In this document: positions 33,300-42,641 of the stretch, piece after piece
How the letters are laid out: each line of letters opens with the position of its first letter
How positions within the stretch are numbered: position 1 is the stretch's first letter
Source of the DNA: JAQBQH01 sp035607415
Lineage (GTDB): Bacteria > Myxococcota_A > Polyangia > Palsa-1104
NCBI GenBank assembly: GCA_035607415.1
Contig: DATNAQ010000027.1
Location: forward strand, 62,001 to 126,000
Direction: 5' to 3'
DNA length: 64,000 nucleotides
Notes under the pieces: model-generated
What the model was told of the DNA's origin: nothing
Database searches by the model: none
What the model saw: only the letters and a program-made list of their open reading frames with translations
Position numbers and translations under genes: made by a program

Positions 33300-33767
33300 C
33301 TAGTGCTCGGACCAGCGGCTGTAGCCGACGAGCGTCAGCGACACGAGCGCGATGGCGCCGCCGAAGACGAGCGTGTTCCACGGATCCATCCACGCCAGGA
33401 TGTGCTCGACGAAGGTGACGGTCATGAGCAGGATCAGCATGCTGGCGAAGCGCGCCTTGAGCGCGCTCAGGTCGCGCGCCACCAGCGCCTCGGGCACGTC
33501 GTCGAGCGGCGCGATGAACAGGCCATAGGTGCCGGCGGCGACGATGAGCAGCACCGCCGCCACCAGGAAGGCGTCGAGCATGTGCAGGAGGCCGACCACC
33601 CCCGAGGCGTACTGCTCGCGACGCACCAGCGCGAACAGCACGTGATAGGCGTTGACCGCGCTCCACACGCAGGCCTCGACGGCACCGGCGATCAAGCCGA
33701 TGATGCCGACGAGCATGAGGAGCCGGCTGTAACCGACGAGCCGGGCCAGTGGCGCGCGCGAGGGCAT
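33300..33767 (-). CDS. YqhA/UPF0114-family membrane protein
   Basis: 155 residues from the ATG at 33767 (a start 18 codons upstream is also open). The pattern matches UPF0114: an N-terminal SRLLMLVGIIGLIAGA helix, LLHMLDAFLVAAVLLIVAAGTYGLFI, the loop ALKARFASMLILLMTVTFVEHIL and a final VSLTLVGYSRW. Four membrane helices are expected. Function unknown. It diverges from the TVP38 gene across 73 bp. Confidence 0.82.
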   Translation of the reverse strand: MPSRAPLARLVGYSRLLMLVGIIGLIAGAVEACVWSAVNAYHVLFALVRREQYASGVVGLLHMLDAFLVAAVLLIVAAGTYGLFIAPLDDVPEALVARDLSALKARFASMLILLMTVTFVEHILAWMDPWNTLVFGGAIALVSLTLVGYSRWSEH

Positions 33768-33840
33768 GCTCCTCTGGGATTGTCGGCGCAGCGACACGAA
33801 CGACAAGCCCGCCGCGCGCATCCGCCTTAGCTACCGACTC

Positions 33841-34530
33841 ATGGCCCACGTCATCTCGGGCTCGATCGGCGGCGCGCGCCGGACCGCGACGCCGCGCCGG
33901 CCCTGGGCCAGGCGCCTGCTCCTCGTGCTCGGCCTCGTCGTCATCGGCTTCATCGTCTGGACCGCGTGGGATCGCGATCTCATCAACCGCTGGAAGCAGT
34001 CGGCGACGCCGCTGCCCTTCTTCACCGGCATGGCGCTGGCGCCGGCGTTCGGCATCCCCATCACGCCGCTGTTCGTGCTCGCCGGCGCCACCTTCGGCCG
34101 CCGCGTCGGGTTGATCGGCTCGGGCGTGGCGCTCGCGGCGAACCTCGCGCTCTGCTACTGGATCGCGCGCAGCGGGCTGCGCCCGTGGCTGGTGCGCCTG
34201 ATGCGCCGCTTCGACTACGAGCTGCCCAACTTCCAGAAGCGCACGCGCGGCGCCTGGCGCTTCACGCTGATGGTGAAGATGGCGCCGGGGATCCCGCAGT
34301 TCGTCAAGAACTACGGGCTCGGCGTGGCCGGCGTGTCGTTCGCGCTCTACTTCATCGCCTCGTTCGTCATCACCGGCGCCTACGGCGCGGCGCTCATCGT
34401 GCTCGGCGAGTCGCTGTTCCGCCACGAGAGCGCGCGCTCGGCGATCATCGCCGGCGCGGTCGTGTTGCTGGCGGCGGCGATCTGGTGGTGGCGCCGCCGC
34501 CGGCGCCGCCGGTCAGCGACGGACGAATGA
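33841..34530 (+). CDS. TVP38/TMEM64 (VTT-domain) membrane protein
   Basis: 229 residues with an N-terminal helix (LLLVLGLVVIGFIVW) and the VTT/SNARE-associated core: ALAPAFGIPITPLFVLAGATFGR, GVALAANLALCYWIAR, VKMAPGIPQFVKNYGLG and ASFVITGAYGAALIVLG, ending in a Trp/Arg-rich tail. VTT proteins act in lipid scrambling or membrane integrity in other organisms. The 3' end overlaps the coiled-coil membrane protein on the opposite strand by 18 bp. Confidence 0.82.
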   Translation: MAHVISGSIGGARRTATPRRPWARRLLLVLGLVVIGFIVWTAWDRDLINRWKQSATPLPFFTGMALAPAFGIPITPLFVLAGATFGRRVGLIGSGVALAANLALCYWIARSGLRPWLVRLMRRFDYELPNFQKRTRGAWRFTLMVKMAPGIPQFVKNYGLGVAGVSFALYFIASFVITGAYGAALIVLGESLFRHESARSAIIAGAVVLLAAAIWWWRRRRRRRSATDE

Positions 34531-35304
34531 TCCGAGCCACCACAAGAGCGACAGCCCGCAGACGAGCACCGCGACGTAGGCCAACCCGATGCGCAGAAAG
34601 TGCTTCGCGCCGCCCGTCAGCCGCGCCACCGGCGCCTCTGGCCCGCGCGACAGCTCGGTGACGGCGTCGTCGAGCATCTCGCGCGCGCCCAGCCGCGCCT
34701 GCAGCCGCCACAAGGGCGGCATGCGGTTGAGGAGGAACAGCACGCGCTCGCTCAACAGCAGCGCCTGGTTGGCCGCGCGCGTGGCCGTCTTCACGCTCGA
34801 GAGCAGCCCCCTGACCTCGAGCGCGCGCTCGCCGGCGGCGCCCGCGGCCGCCGCGAAGTCGGAGAAGCGGATCCCCTCGACGCGAAACTGCTCCGGGTTG
34901 TCGGCGAGCCACGCGTCGGTCAGCGACGTCAGCTCGCGCCGATGCTCGAAGCTGAGCGCGCGCGCGGCGACCTCGTCGAGGTCGGCCTGCGAGCGCGCGA
35001 AGATCTGCGCCAGCTCGGCGCCGTCGGTGCCGTAGAGCTCGGGGATCCAGTGGCGCTCGAGCACCGCGCGCGACAGCCGCACGAACACGATCATGTCGAC
35101 GAGGTTGATCTCGGCGGTCGGCCCGGTCGCGATCTCCAGCGCCGCGGCGATGTAGCGCAGGTTCTTGCGCAGCGCCTCGTGGCGCACCTCGGCGCGATGC
35201 GCCGATTCTTCCAACGCCTCCGTCGCCTGCGTGATGCGATCGGTGAACTGGGAGGCGAATCGCTGCATCTCCTGTTGCAGCTCTAGCTCCGGCGCCGTAT
35301 CCAT
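34513..35304 (-). CDS. Coiled-coil protein with C-terminal membrane anchor
   Basis: 263 residues, helical throughout with heptad-like stretches near the N-terminus (LQQEMQRFASQFTDRITQATEALEE region) and one hydrophobic helix at about 239-258 (LAYVAVLVCGLSLLWWLG), giving a tail-anchored topology. No family is recognised. It is transcribed away from tamA across 133 bp. Confidence 0.65.
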   Translation of the reverse strand: MDTAPELELQQEMQRFASQFTDRITQATEALEESAHRAEVRHEALRKNLRYIAAALEIATGPTAEINLVDMIVFVRLSRAVLERHWIPELYGTDGAELAQIFARSQADLDEVAARALSFEHRRELTSLTDAWLADNPEQFRVEGIRFSDFAAAAGAAGERALEVRGLLSSVKTATRAANQALLLSERVLFLLNRMPPLWRLQARLGAREMLDDAVTELSRGPEAPVARLTGGAKHFLRIGLAYVAVLVCGLSLLWWLGSFVRR

Positions 35305-35437
35305 CCATCACCTCGCGACGTCGTCGCCGCACAGCGTGATCGTGCAACCGAGGTGCCGGGCGCGCGGACATCGCGTTCCGCGTTGGACGGTGCGTGGCGG
35401 CTTTGGCCGCGGCACTCGAATTGCTCCCTCGGCAGCC

Positions 35438-37459
35438 ATGCGCTCAGACGAGGGCTGGCACGATCGTCGGCGCATCCTCGTCTGTTGTCTGATCTTGTGG
35501 AGCGGCGGCGCCGGCCTCGGCGGCTGCGCCGGCGAGAAGGCCGACGGCCGCCCCTGGGTGCGCCAGGTGCTCTTCGAGGGCGTGCGCTCGGTGAGCCAGC
35601 GCGAGCTGCGCGGGCGCCTCGCGGTCGAGCGCTCGAGCTGGCTCGGCCTGCGCAAGCGCTACCTCGATCCATTCGCCGTCGAGGTGGATCGCGAGCGCAT
35701 CGAGGCCTACTACCGCGCGCACGGCTTCTTCGACGCGCACGCGGTGCGCGCTGAGGTGATCCCGCACAAGGGCCCGCCCGACGCGCCCGAGGCCGTCGAC
35801 GTGCGCTTCGTCGTCGACGAAGGGCCGCGCACCCACGTCGCCAAGGTCGACGTCGACGGTCTCGGCGCGCTGCCCGCGGGCGAAAAGCTCGCCGCGCGCC
35901 TGCACGAGCGGCTCGAGCTCGGCGCGCCGTTCGACCACCGGCGCTACCTCGCCGCCAAACGCGAGCTCGACGACGCGCTCGAGCGCGCCGGCTACGCCTG
36001 GGCCGACGTCGAAGGCCGCGTCGAGGTGAACCGCCGCGCGCGCGCGGCCGACGTGCGCCTCACCGTCGAGCCCGGCCCCTTGGTACGCATCGGCGCGGTG
36101 CGCGTCGCCGGCCAGGAGCGCATCTCGGCGCGCAGCATCCTTCGCCGCAGCGCGCTCGCCGAAGGCGCGCGGTTCGACCCGTCCGCGCTCGACGACGCGC
36201 GCGGCCGCCTCTTCGACCTCGGCGTGTTCTCGTCGGTGAGCATCGACTACGAGCCGCGCCCGGACGATCCGTCGCGCGCCGACGTCCAGATCGAGGTGCG
36301 CGAGAGCAAGCTCAACGAGGTCCGCCTCGGCGTCGGGCTCGGCCTCGACTTCTACCGCACCGACCTGCACGCCGCCGTCGGCTACACGCGCCGCAACTTC
36401 CTCGGCGGCCTGCGCACGCTCACGCTGCGCCTCGAGCCGGCGTGGGCGGCGGTGCCGGCGCTCTGGGATCCGCAGCGCACCGGCCCGGCGGGCCTCGCGC
36501 AGATCGAGCTCGTGCAGCCCGATTGGCCGCTGCCGCTCGCCAAGCTCGAAGCGGTCGTCGGCTACGACGTCGGCCTCGACTACGCGTATCAGTACCACGG
36601 GCCGCGCGCCTCGCTCGGGCTGCAACGCGGCTTCTGGCACGACCACCTCTTCGCCGGGCTCTCCTACAACTTTCAGTTCCTGCAGTTCTTCGACACCGAT
36701 CCGGTGATCCTCGACGACCCGACGCTGTCGAGCCGCTTCTTCGGCTACACGAATCCCTATCGCCTCGGCTGGCTGCAACAGGACCTCGGCCTCGACTTTC
36801 GCGACCGGCCGATCGACGCGCACGCGGGCGTCTACGCCGGCGCCACCTTCGAGGAGGGCGGCGCCTGGGCCGGCGGCGCGTTCCAGTACGAAAAGATCGT
36901 CCCCGAGCTGCGCGCCTATGCGCCGCTCGGCCGCCGCGTCACGCTCGCCGGCCGCTTCCTCTTCGGCCAGCTCTTCGCGCAAGGCGGCCTCGGTAGCCCG
37001 ATCACCCGCCGCTTCTACCTCGGCGGCTCCAACACGCAGCGCGGCTTCAACTACGACCGTCTGTCGCCGCAGGTGCCGTCGGGCGAGCCGGGCGTCTCGC
37101 CGATCCCCATCGGCGGCGACCAGATGGTGCTGGTCTCGGCCGAGCTGCGCGTCGGCGTGGCCCGCCTCCTCGGCCAGTGGGTGGTGCTGGCCGCGTTCGT
37201 CGACGGTGGCGACGTGGGCGGACCGAGCTGCGGCGGCTCGAGCCGCTGCGCCAGCCTCGACGTCAGCCGCGGCGTCGACTGGGGCGATCTGCACTGGGCC
37301 GCCGGCGGCGGTCTGCGCTATCGCACGGTGGTCGGCAGCGTGCGCGCCGATCTCGGCGTACGGCTCAACCGGCTGACGCCGTTTGCGCCCGACGGCGCGC
37401 CCAACCCCGATCCCGGCCAGCGGTTCGCCTTCCACCTCTCGCTCGGCGAGGCGTTCTGA
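35438..37459 (+). CDS. tamA: TamA/Omp85-family outer-membrane assembly protein
   Basis: 673 residues from the ATG at 35438, after which a signal sequence ends in GLGGCAG; the Cys could be a lipobox, unusual for TamA. POTRA-like beta-alpha domains occupy about 45-310 (VRQVLFEGVRSVSQREL, YYRAHGFFDA, IGAVRVAGQERISARSILR, LFDLGVFSSVSIDY). The C-terminal barrel shows NEVRLGVGLGLD, the GYTRRNFLGG strand, GGSNTQRGFNYDRL (the RGF lid-lock motif of Omp85) and a final FHLSLGEAF with terminal Phe. It inserts or exports proteins at the outer membrane with TamB. Its stop overlaps the tamB ATG (TGATG). Confidence 0.9.
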   Translation: MRSDEGWHDRRRILVCCLILWSGGAGLGGCAGEKADGRPWVRQVLFEGVRSVSQRELRGRLAVERSSWLGLRKRYLDPFAVEVDRERIEAYYRAHGFFDAHAVRAEVIPHKGPPDAPEAVDVRFVVDEGPRTHVAKVDVDGLGALPAGEKLAARLHERLELGAPFDHRRYLAAKRELDDALERAGYAWADVEGRVEVNRRARAADVRLTVEPGPLVRIGAVRVAGQERISARSILRRSALAEGARFDPSALDDARGRLFDLGVFSSVSIDYEPRPDDPSRADVQIEVRESKLNEVRLGVGLGLDFYRTDLHAAVGYTRRNFLGGLRTLTLRLEPAWAAVPALWDPQRTGPAGLAQIELVQPDWPLPLAKLEAVVGYDVGLDYAYQYHGPRASLGLQRGFWHDHLFAGLSYNFQFLQFFDTDPVILDDPTLSSRFFGYTNPYRLGWLQQDLGLDFRDRPIDAHAGVYAGATFEEGGAWAGGAFQYEKIVPELRAYAPLGRRVTLAGRFLFGQLFAQGGLGSPITRRFYLGGSNTQRGFNYDRLSPQVPSGEPGVSPIPIGGDQMVLVSAELRVGVARLLGQWVVLAAFVDGGDVGGPSCGGSSRCASLDVSRGVDWGDLHWAAGGGLRYRTVVGSVRADLGVRLNRLTPFAPDGAPNPDPGQRFAFHLSLGEAF

Positions 37460-40400
37460 TGCGGCGCGCGCGGCGAACGATGGCGCGGATCCTGGCCTGG
37501 AGCGCGCTGGCGCTCGTGCTCGTCGCGCTGATCGCGGCGGCGACGCTGCTGCTGTGGGCGCGCTCGACCTCGGGCCGGCGCGTGATCCTGGCGCGCGTGG
37601 TCGCCCTCGCGCAGCGCGAGCTCGACGGGCGGCTGACCGTCGGCGCGCTCGAGGGCAACCTCACGCGCGAGATCAGGCTGCGTCGGGTTCGCCTCTACGA
37701 TCGCGAGCATCGGCTCGCGCTCGCCGCCGACGACGTGCGCGTCGATTACAGCCTGGTCGGCCTCTTGCGCCGCCACGTGCGCGTGCGCTCGTTGGCCGTC
37801 AGCGGCGCGCGCGCCTATGTGCGCCGGCTTGGCGACGGCCGGCTCAACGTGGCGACGCTGCGAAGAGCCGCACCGTCCGAACCGTCCGCCGGCGAGCGTG
37901 TGCCACGCGGCTGGGACCTCACGGTCGAGGCGCTGCGCGTCCACGCCGAGATCATCGCGGCCGACGCCGCCGCGCCGCCGTTGCGTGGCCGCGTGTCCGT
38001 CACCGGCACGCTCGCCTGGCGCGACGACGCGCCCTCCTTCGACGTCGACGCGCGGCTCGACCTGCCCGCGGGCGACCGCGCGCTGCGCGCCGAGGCGCGC
38101 GCCACGAAGCGGCCGGCCGGCCCGATCGCGTGGCAGGCCACCATCGACGCGCACGATCTCGATCCCGCCGCGCTGGTCGCGGGCGCGCCGCACGGCCGGC
38201 TCGCGCTGAGCGCGCGCGCGCACGGGAGCGACGGCAGTGGCGCGATCGACGTGGACACCCTCGCGCTCGACGCCGCCGGCACGCATGCGTCCTTGCGCGG
38301 CTCGCTCGCGCTCGGCGCCACGCTCACGGCGGATCTGCGCGGCGAGCTGCACTCGCCGGAGCTGGCGCGCGTCGCCGGCTTCGCGCTTCCCGGGCTGCAC
38401 GGCCGCGTCGACGCACACGCGCACCTCGTCCGCACCTCGTCGCATACCTACGTCGACGCCGCGGCGACGGCGCGCAGCGTGCGCTACCGCGCGCTGCACC
38501 TCGCGTCGCTCGACGGCCACGTCCACGTCGCCGATGGCGCCGGCCGCGTCGTCCTGCACGCCCGGGGCGCGGGCCCGTCCGGCCTGCGCGCCGAGCTCGA
38601 AGCGCACGGCGCACGGCTGCCCGGCGAAGGCGCCGGGGGTCTCGAAGGCACCATCGATCGTGTCCACCTCGGCACGCGCGAGCAGGCCTGGCAGCTCACC
38701 GCGCCGGGCCGCGTGCGCGTCGACCGCCGTGCGATCACGGCCGCGCTCGCGCTCGCGTCCGCGGGCCAGACGCTCACGCTCGACGGCGCGCTCGAGCGCG
38801 GCCGCCGACGAGCTCTCACCGCCACGCTGCGCGGCCACGCGTTCGAGCTCGCACGCCTGCGTCCGCTCCTGCCACCGTCGCTGCGCGCGCTGTCCGGCGC
38901 CGCCGACCTGACGGTGACGCTCTCGGGCGCCCCACGCGCCGCCGCGCTCACCGCGCACGGGGAGGCGCGGCTCGGCACCGCCGGCAGCGGCGGCGTGCTC
39001 GACGGCGACCTCAGCGCCACCGTCGACACGGCGCGGGCGTGGCGCGATCCGTTGCGCGCGCTCGTGCGCACCAGGCCGCTGTCGCTGCGCGTGCGCGGCC
39101 ACGCCCTCGACCTGGCGCAGCTGCCGCTCGACGCGCTCCGTGACGGCGCCGTGCAGCCCGGCCGGCTCGACCTGTCGCTCGACGCGCACGGGACCCTCCG
39201 CGACGCCACCGCGGCGCTGCACGCGACCGCGCGCGGGATCCACGTCGCCGCCGTCGACGGCATCGAGGTCGTCGCCGACGGCCGCTACGAGCACGGCCGC
39301 GCGCGCCTGACGCTGAGCGGCACCGTCGCCGGCCAACCCGCCGTCGCCGCGACCGCGCAGTCGCGCTTCGCGCTCGACGAGCTGCTCGACGGCCGCGATC
39401 TCCCCGTCGACGCCGAGGTCACCCTGCCCGCGTTCGATCTGTCGCGCGCCGGTCCCCTGTCCGGCATCGTCGAGGGCCAGGCCGCGGTGCGCGGCACGCT
39501 CGCGCACCCGATCGCGCGCGCCGAGCTGCACGGCCGCGATCTACGGGGCTCCGAGCTGCGCCTCTCGACGCTCGCCGCGCGCGCCGGCTGGGACGGCCGC
39601 GCCCTCACCGCCACCGTCGACGCCGCGCAACCGTCGGGCGGCACGCTGCACCTCGACGCGTCCCTCCCCGCCGACGCCGACGCCGCCGCCCGCGCGACGC
39701 TGCGCGCCGACGCGTTCGGCTTCGCCGTCGAGGACGTCGGCCGCGTGCACCGGCTCGAAGGCGTCCTGGCCGGCGACCTCGTGCTCGCCGGCTCGCGCCA
39801 TCGGCCGACGCTCGCCGGCTCGCTGCGCCTCGACCACGGCGCCTTCGCCGGCGGCCGCGACCCGCGCCTCTTCCACGACCTCGCGCTCGAGCTCGCCGCG
39901 CACGACCACACCGTCGAGCTGCAGCGCCTCTCGGTACGCGTCGGGCGCGGCGGGCTGACCGCGCACGGCCATCTGACGCTGGCCGGCCTCGCGCCGGCCG
40001 AGCTCGAGCTCACCGCCGACGCCGAGCGCTTCCCGTTCGACGCCACCAACGCGCAGGCCTGGGTCGACGCGCGCATCCACCTCCACGCGCGCCGCGTCGG
40101 CGACACGCTGCAAGGCAAGCTCACCGTCACCGACGGGCACGCGACCCTGCCCGCGCTCGCCGGGCGCCGCAAGCTGCAGCCGACCGGCCCGCTCGAGGAC
40201 GTGGTCTACGTCGACGAGCCCGAGCCGGCGCGGCGCGCGCTCACGCCGCCGCCGTTCCGCGTGATCGCGCACATCCCCGGTCCCTTCCACGTCGACTCGC
40301 CCGAGCTGCACGCCCAGCTCCGCGGCGAGCTAGAAGCGCGCAGCCGCGACGGCACGCTCGCGCTCTACGGCCACGCCGAGACCACCGCCGGCCGCGTCGA

Positions 40401-40980
40401 GATCCTCGGCCGCGAGTACGAGATCGAGCACGCCCGCGTCAGCTTCGACGGCGATCCCGATCCCGCCCTCGACGTGCGCGTCACCCGCGTCCTCGCCGAC
40501 GCCACGCTGGTCATCACGCTGCACGGCACCGCGCGCGATCCCAAGCTCGAGCTCGCCTCCGAGCCGCCGCTCTACAATCCGTCGCAGATCCTCGGCATCA
40601 TCGTCGCCGGCGATCCCGACACGCCGCACCTCGACGAGACCGCGACCGAACGGCGCGTGGTCGGCGCCATCGGCAACGTCCTCGCCGGCAAGCTCCAGGG
40701 CCAGCTCCTCCGCGGCCTGCCGCTCGACGTGCTCCAGATCGAGCCGGTGAGCGGCGCCGGCGCGCTCGGCAACGCGCGCGTCGAGGCCGGCAAGTTCGTG
40801 CGCAAGAACCTCTACGTCAGCTACGTCTACCACTTCGGCGCGACCATGCACGACCTGCATCGCACCAACACGCACGAGGCGCGCTTCGAATATCGCCCGC
40901 GCCGCCACCTCGTCGTCGGCGTGCACTACGGCGACGCCGGCATCGGCGCCATCGACGTCTCCTTCACGTTCCGCTACTGA
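37459..40980 (+). CDS. tamB: TamB-family translocation/assembly protein
   Basis: 1173 residues. An N-terminal signal-anchor helix (about 13-34, LAWSALALVLVALIAAATLLLW) is followed by the AsmA/TamB start pattern (GRLTVGALEGNL, RLRRVRLYD). A very long repetitive beta region of DGxxxLxG and ARAELHGRDL units forms the groove-like helix that spans the periplasm. The C-terminal DUF490 domain has GRVEILGREYEIEHARVSFDG, LYNPSQILGIIVAGD and the terminal IDVSFTFRY. TamB links inner and outer membrane and helps TamA and lipid transport. It is translationally coupled to tamA and overlaps the esterase gene by 7 bp on the other strand. Confidence 0.92.
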   Translation: MRRARRTMARILAWSALALVLVALIAAATLLLWARSTSGRRVILARVVALAQRELDGRLTVGALEGNLTREIRLRRVRLYDREHRLALAADDVRVDYSLVGLLRRHVRVRSLAVSGARAYVRRLGDGRLNVATLRRAAPSEPSAGERVPRGWDLTVEALRVHAEIIAADAAAPPLRGRVSVTGTLAWRDDAPSFDVDARLDLPAGDRALRAEARATKRPAGPIAWQATIDAHDLDPAALVAGAPHGRLALSARAHGSDGSGAIDVDTLALDAAGTHASLRGSLALGATLTADLRGELHSPELARVAGFALPGLHGRVDAHAHLVRTSSHTYVDAAATARSVRYRALHLASLDGHVHVADGAGRVVLHARGAGPSGLRAELEAHGARLPGEGAGGLEGTIDRVHLGTREQAWQLTAPGRVRVDRRAITAALALASAGQTLTLDGALERGRRRALTATLRGHAFELARLRPLLPPSLRALSGAADLTVTLSGAPRAAALTAHGEARLGTAGSGGVLDGDLSATVDTARAWRDPLRALVRTRPLSLRVRGHALDLAQLPLDALRDGAVQPGRLDLSLDAHGTLRDATAALHATARGIHVAAVDGIEVVADGRYEHGRARLTLSGTVAGQPAVAATAQSRFALDELLDGRDLPVDAEVTLPAFDLSRAGPLSGIVEGQAAVRGTLAHPIARAELHGRDLRGSELRLSTLAARAGWDGRALTATVDAAQPSGGTLHLDASLPADADAAARATLRADAFGFAVEDVGRVHRLEGVLAGDLVLAGSRHRPTLAGSLRLDHGAFAGGRDPRLFHDLALELAAHDHTVELQRLSVRVGRGGLTAHGHLTLAGLAPAELELTADAERFPFDATNAQAWVDARIHLHARRVGDTLQGKLTVTDGHATLPALAGRRKLQPTGPLEDVVYVDEPEPARRALTPPPFRVIAHIPGPFHVDSPELHAQLRGELEARSRDGTLALYGHAETTAGRVEILGREYEIEHARVSFDGDPDPALDVRVTRVLADATLVITLHGTARDPKLELASEPPLYNPSQILGIIVAGDPDTPHLDETATERRVVGAIGNVLAGKLQGQLLRGLPLDVLQIEPVSGAGALGNARVEAGKFVRKNLYVSYVYHFGATMHDLHRTNTHEARFEYRPRRHLVVGVHYGDAGIGAIDVSFTFRY

Positions 40981-42233
40981 GCGCGCGCCAGGTACAGCCG
41001 GTGGATGTGCACCGCGAAGCGCTCGAGCCCGCGCATGAGATGGATCGTGCGCAGCGACGGGAACACCTCGAAGGCGTGCTGCGCGCCCGGCACCTCGATG
41101 TAGACGCACGGCGCCGCCGAGCGGCTGCGCAACGCCGCCACGAACGCGCGCGCCTCGGCGACCGGCACGATGCTGTCGCGGTCGCCGTGCACGACCAGGA
41201 ACGGCGGCGCGTTCGGCCCGACGTGCGACAGCGGCGAGGCGGCGTCGAACCGGGCCGGCGCGTCGGCGAGGCGCGCCTTCATCACGTAGCGCTCGAGCAG
41301 CTCCTGCAAGCCGCGGTTGTGCCAGTGCGAGAAGCGGTCCGAGAAGTCGTAGATGCCGTAGAACGACAGGCAGGCGGCGACCGACGTGTCCGCCTCGGCG
41401 AAGCCCGGCTGCAGCGCGGGATCGTTCGGCGTCAGCGACGCCAGCGACGCGAGGTGACCGCCCGCCGAATTTCCCGACATGACGATGAAGCGCGGATCGC
41501 ACCCGAACTCGTCGGCGTGCGCGCGCACCCAGGCGATCGCGCGTTTGACGTCGACGAGGTGGTCGGGGAAGGTGGCGCGCGGGCTCAGGCGATAGTTGAT
41601 GCTGAAGCAGACCCAGCCGAGCGCCGCGAAGTGGCGCAGCATCGGCAGCCCCTGAAAGGCCTTGAAGCCGATCATCCAGGCGCCGCCGTGCACGAACACC
41701 AGCGCCGGCCGCCGCGACGGCGCCGGCTCGCCCGCCGCCCGGCGACCGCGATAGACGTCCACGCGCAGCCGCACCGCGCCCTCCTCGTGATAGACGCGGT
41801 TGCGCAGCCGCTCGACGCGCGCATCACGCGTCCAGAAGGGAATCAAGAGGAGCCGCCACGGCAGCTTCACCGGCCCCGCCCGATCGTCGGCGAAGCCGGC
41901 GAGCGCCTCGTCGACGGCGGTGCGGCTCACGTAGCTCGTCTGCAGCGACGAGAGTAGGAGCGCGATCGCCGCTCCGTGCAGCACCATGCCCACGCCGCCC
42001 GGCCAGGTGTGCAGCGCGCCCTCCCAGATGAGCAGGCCGAAGAGCGGCACCTCGACGAGCAGCATGGGCAGCGCCAGCTCCGAGCGCAGCCAGCCGGCGA
42101 AGAAGCTGGCGACGGCGACGAACGCCCGCGTGTAGTGCGGCCGGACGGCGTTGTACGAAAACGCGAACCAGACCGCTCCGGTGACGAGCAGGATCCACCC
42201 CGAGGCGACCATGTGTTCGACCTGATGAAGCAC
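40974..42233 (-). CDS. HSL-type alpha/beta-hydrolase with N-terminal membrane domain
   Basis: 419 residues. Three or four hydrophobic helices (about 11-30, 36-52, 54-72, 80-98) precede an alpha/beta-hydrolase domain starting near 145. VFVHGGAWMIGF is the oxyanion HGG motif, Ser256 lies in MSGNSAGG, Asp353 in VVHGDRDSIV and His386 in GAQHAFEV, a complete triad. HSL/BD-FAE family members are carboxylesterases on short acyl or aromatic esters. The fused membrane part puts the enzyme at the inner membrane. Confidence 0.88.
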   Translation of the reverse strand: MLHQVEHMVASGWILLVTGAVWFAFSYNAVRPHYTRAFVAVASFFAGWLRSELALPMLLVEVPLFGLLIWEGALHTWPGGVGMVLHGAAIALLLSSLQTSYVSRTAVDEALAGFADDRAGPVKLPWRLLLIPFWTRDARVERLRNRVYHEEGAVRLRVDVYRGRRAAGEPAPSRRPALVFVHGGAWMIGFKAFQGLPMLRHFAALGWVCFSINYRLSPRATFPDHLVDVKRAIAWVRAHADEFGCDPRFIVMSGNSAGGHLASLASLTPNDPALQPGFAEADTSVAACLSFYGIYDFSDRFSHWHNRGLQELLERYVMKARLADAPARFDAASPLSHVGPNAPPFLVVHGDRDSIVPVAEARAFVAALRSRSAAPCVYIEVPGAQHAFEVFPSLRTIHLMRGLERFAVHIHRLYLARAQ

Positions 42234-42293
42234 GCGTCAAACCATCGCGTGCTGGCCTTGCGCGTGCAAGTCCATCGGCCATAGGGGTGATCC

Positions 42294-42641
42294 GTGGAAT
42301 GGAAATCGGGAGCGCTGGTCCTCGGGATCAGCATGTTCGTGCTGGCAATCATCGGCCTCATCGTCCATACCGACGCGCGCCTGGTGATCGCCGACGTGAT
42401 CGGCGGCGCCGCGGCGATGACCGTCGTCATCATGGCGGGTCACGGGCGGACGGCCGCCGTCGTCACGCCGATCCTCGGCGCGGCGGCGCTGATCGTGATG
42501 GCGATCCTGGCAGTGACCTCGCATCACTCGCCGATCCTCACGGCGTTGACGCTGGCGTTCGCGTTTGCGTTTGCGTTCGTGTCGTGGACGTCGCTGTCGG
42601 GGCGGCCCCAAGCGGCGCGCCGCCCGCCGCGCGCGGCCTAG
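42294..42641 (+). CDS. 115-residue four-helix membrane protein
   Basis: GTG start preceded by AGGGGTG at a good distance. Four hydrophobic stretches fill the protein: GALVLGISMFVLAIIGLIV, VIADVIGGAAAMTVVIMAG, a third at about 57-74 and a Phe/Ala helix at about 82-96. The C-terminal tail is Arg/Ala/Pro-rich. Its last 104 bases overlap the end of the ClC gene on the other strand. Function unknown; the shape resembles small DUF6458-type membrane proteins. Confidence 0.55.
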   Translation: MEWKSGALVLGISMFVLAIIGLIVHTDARLVIADVIGGAAAMTVVIMAGHGRTAAVVTPILGAAALIVMAILAVTSHHSPILTALTLAFAFAFAFVSWTSLSGRPQAARRPPRAA

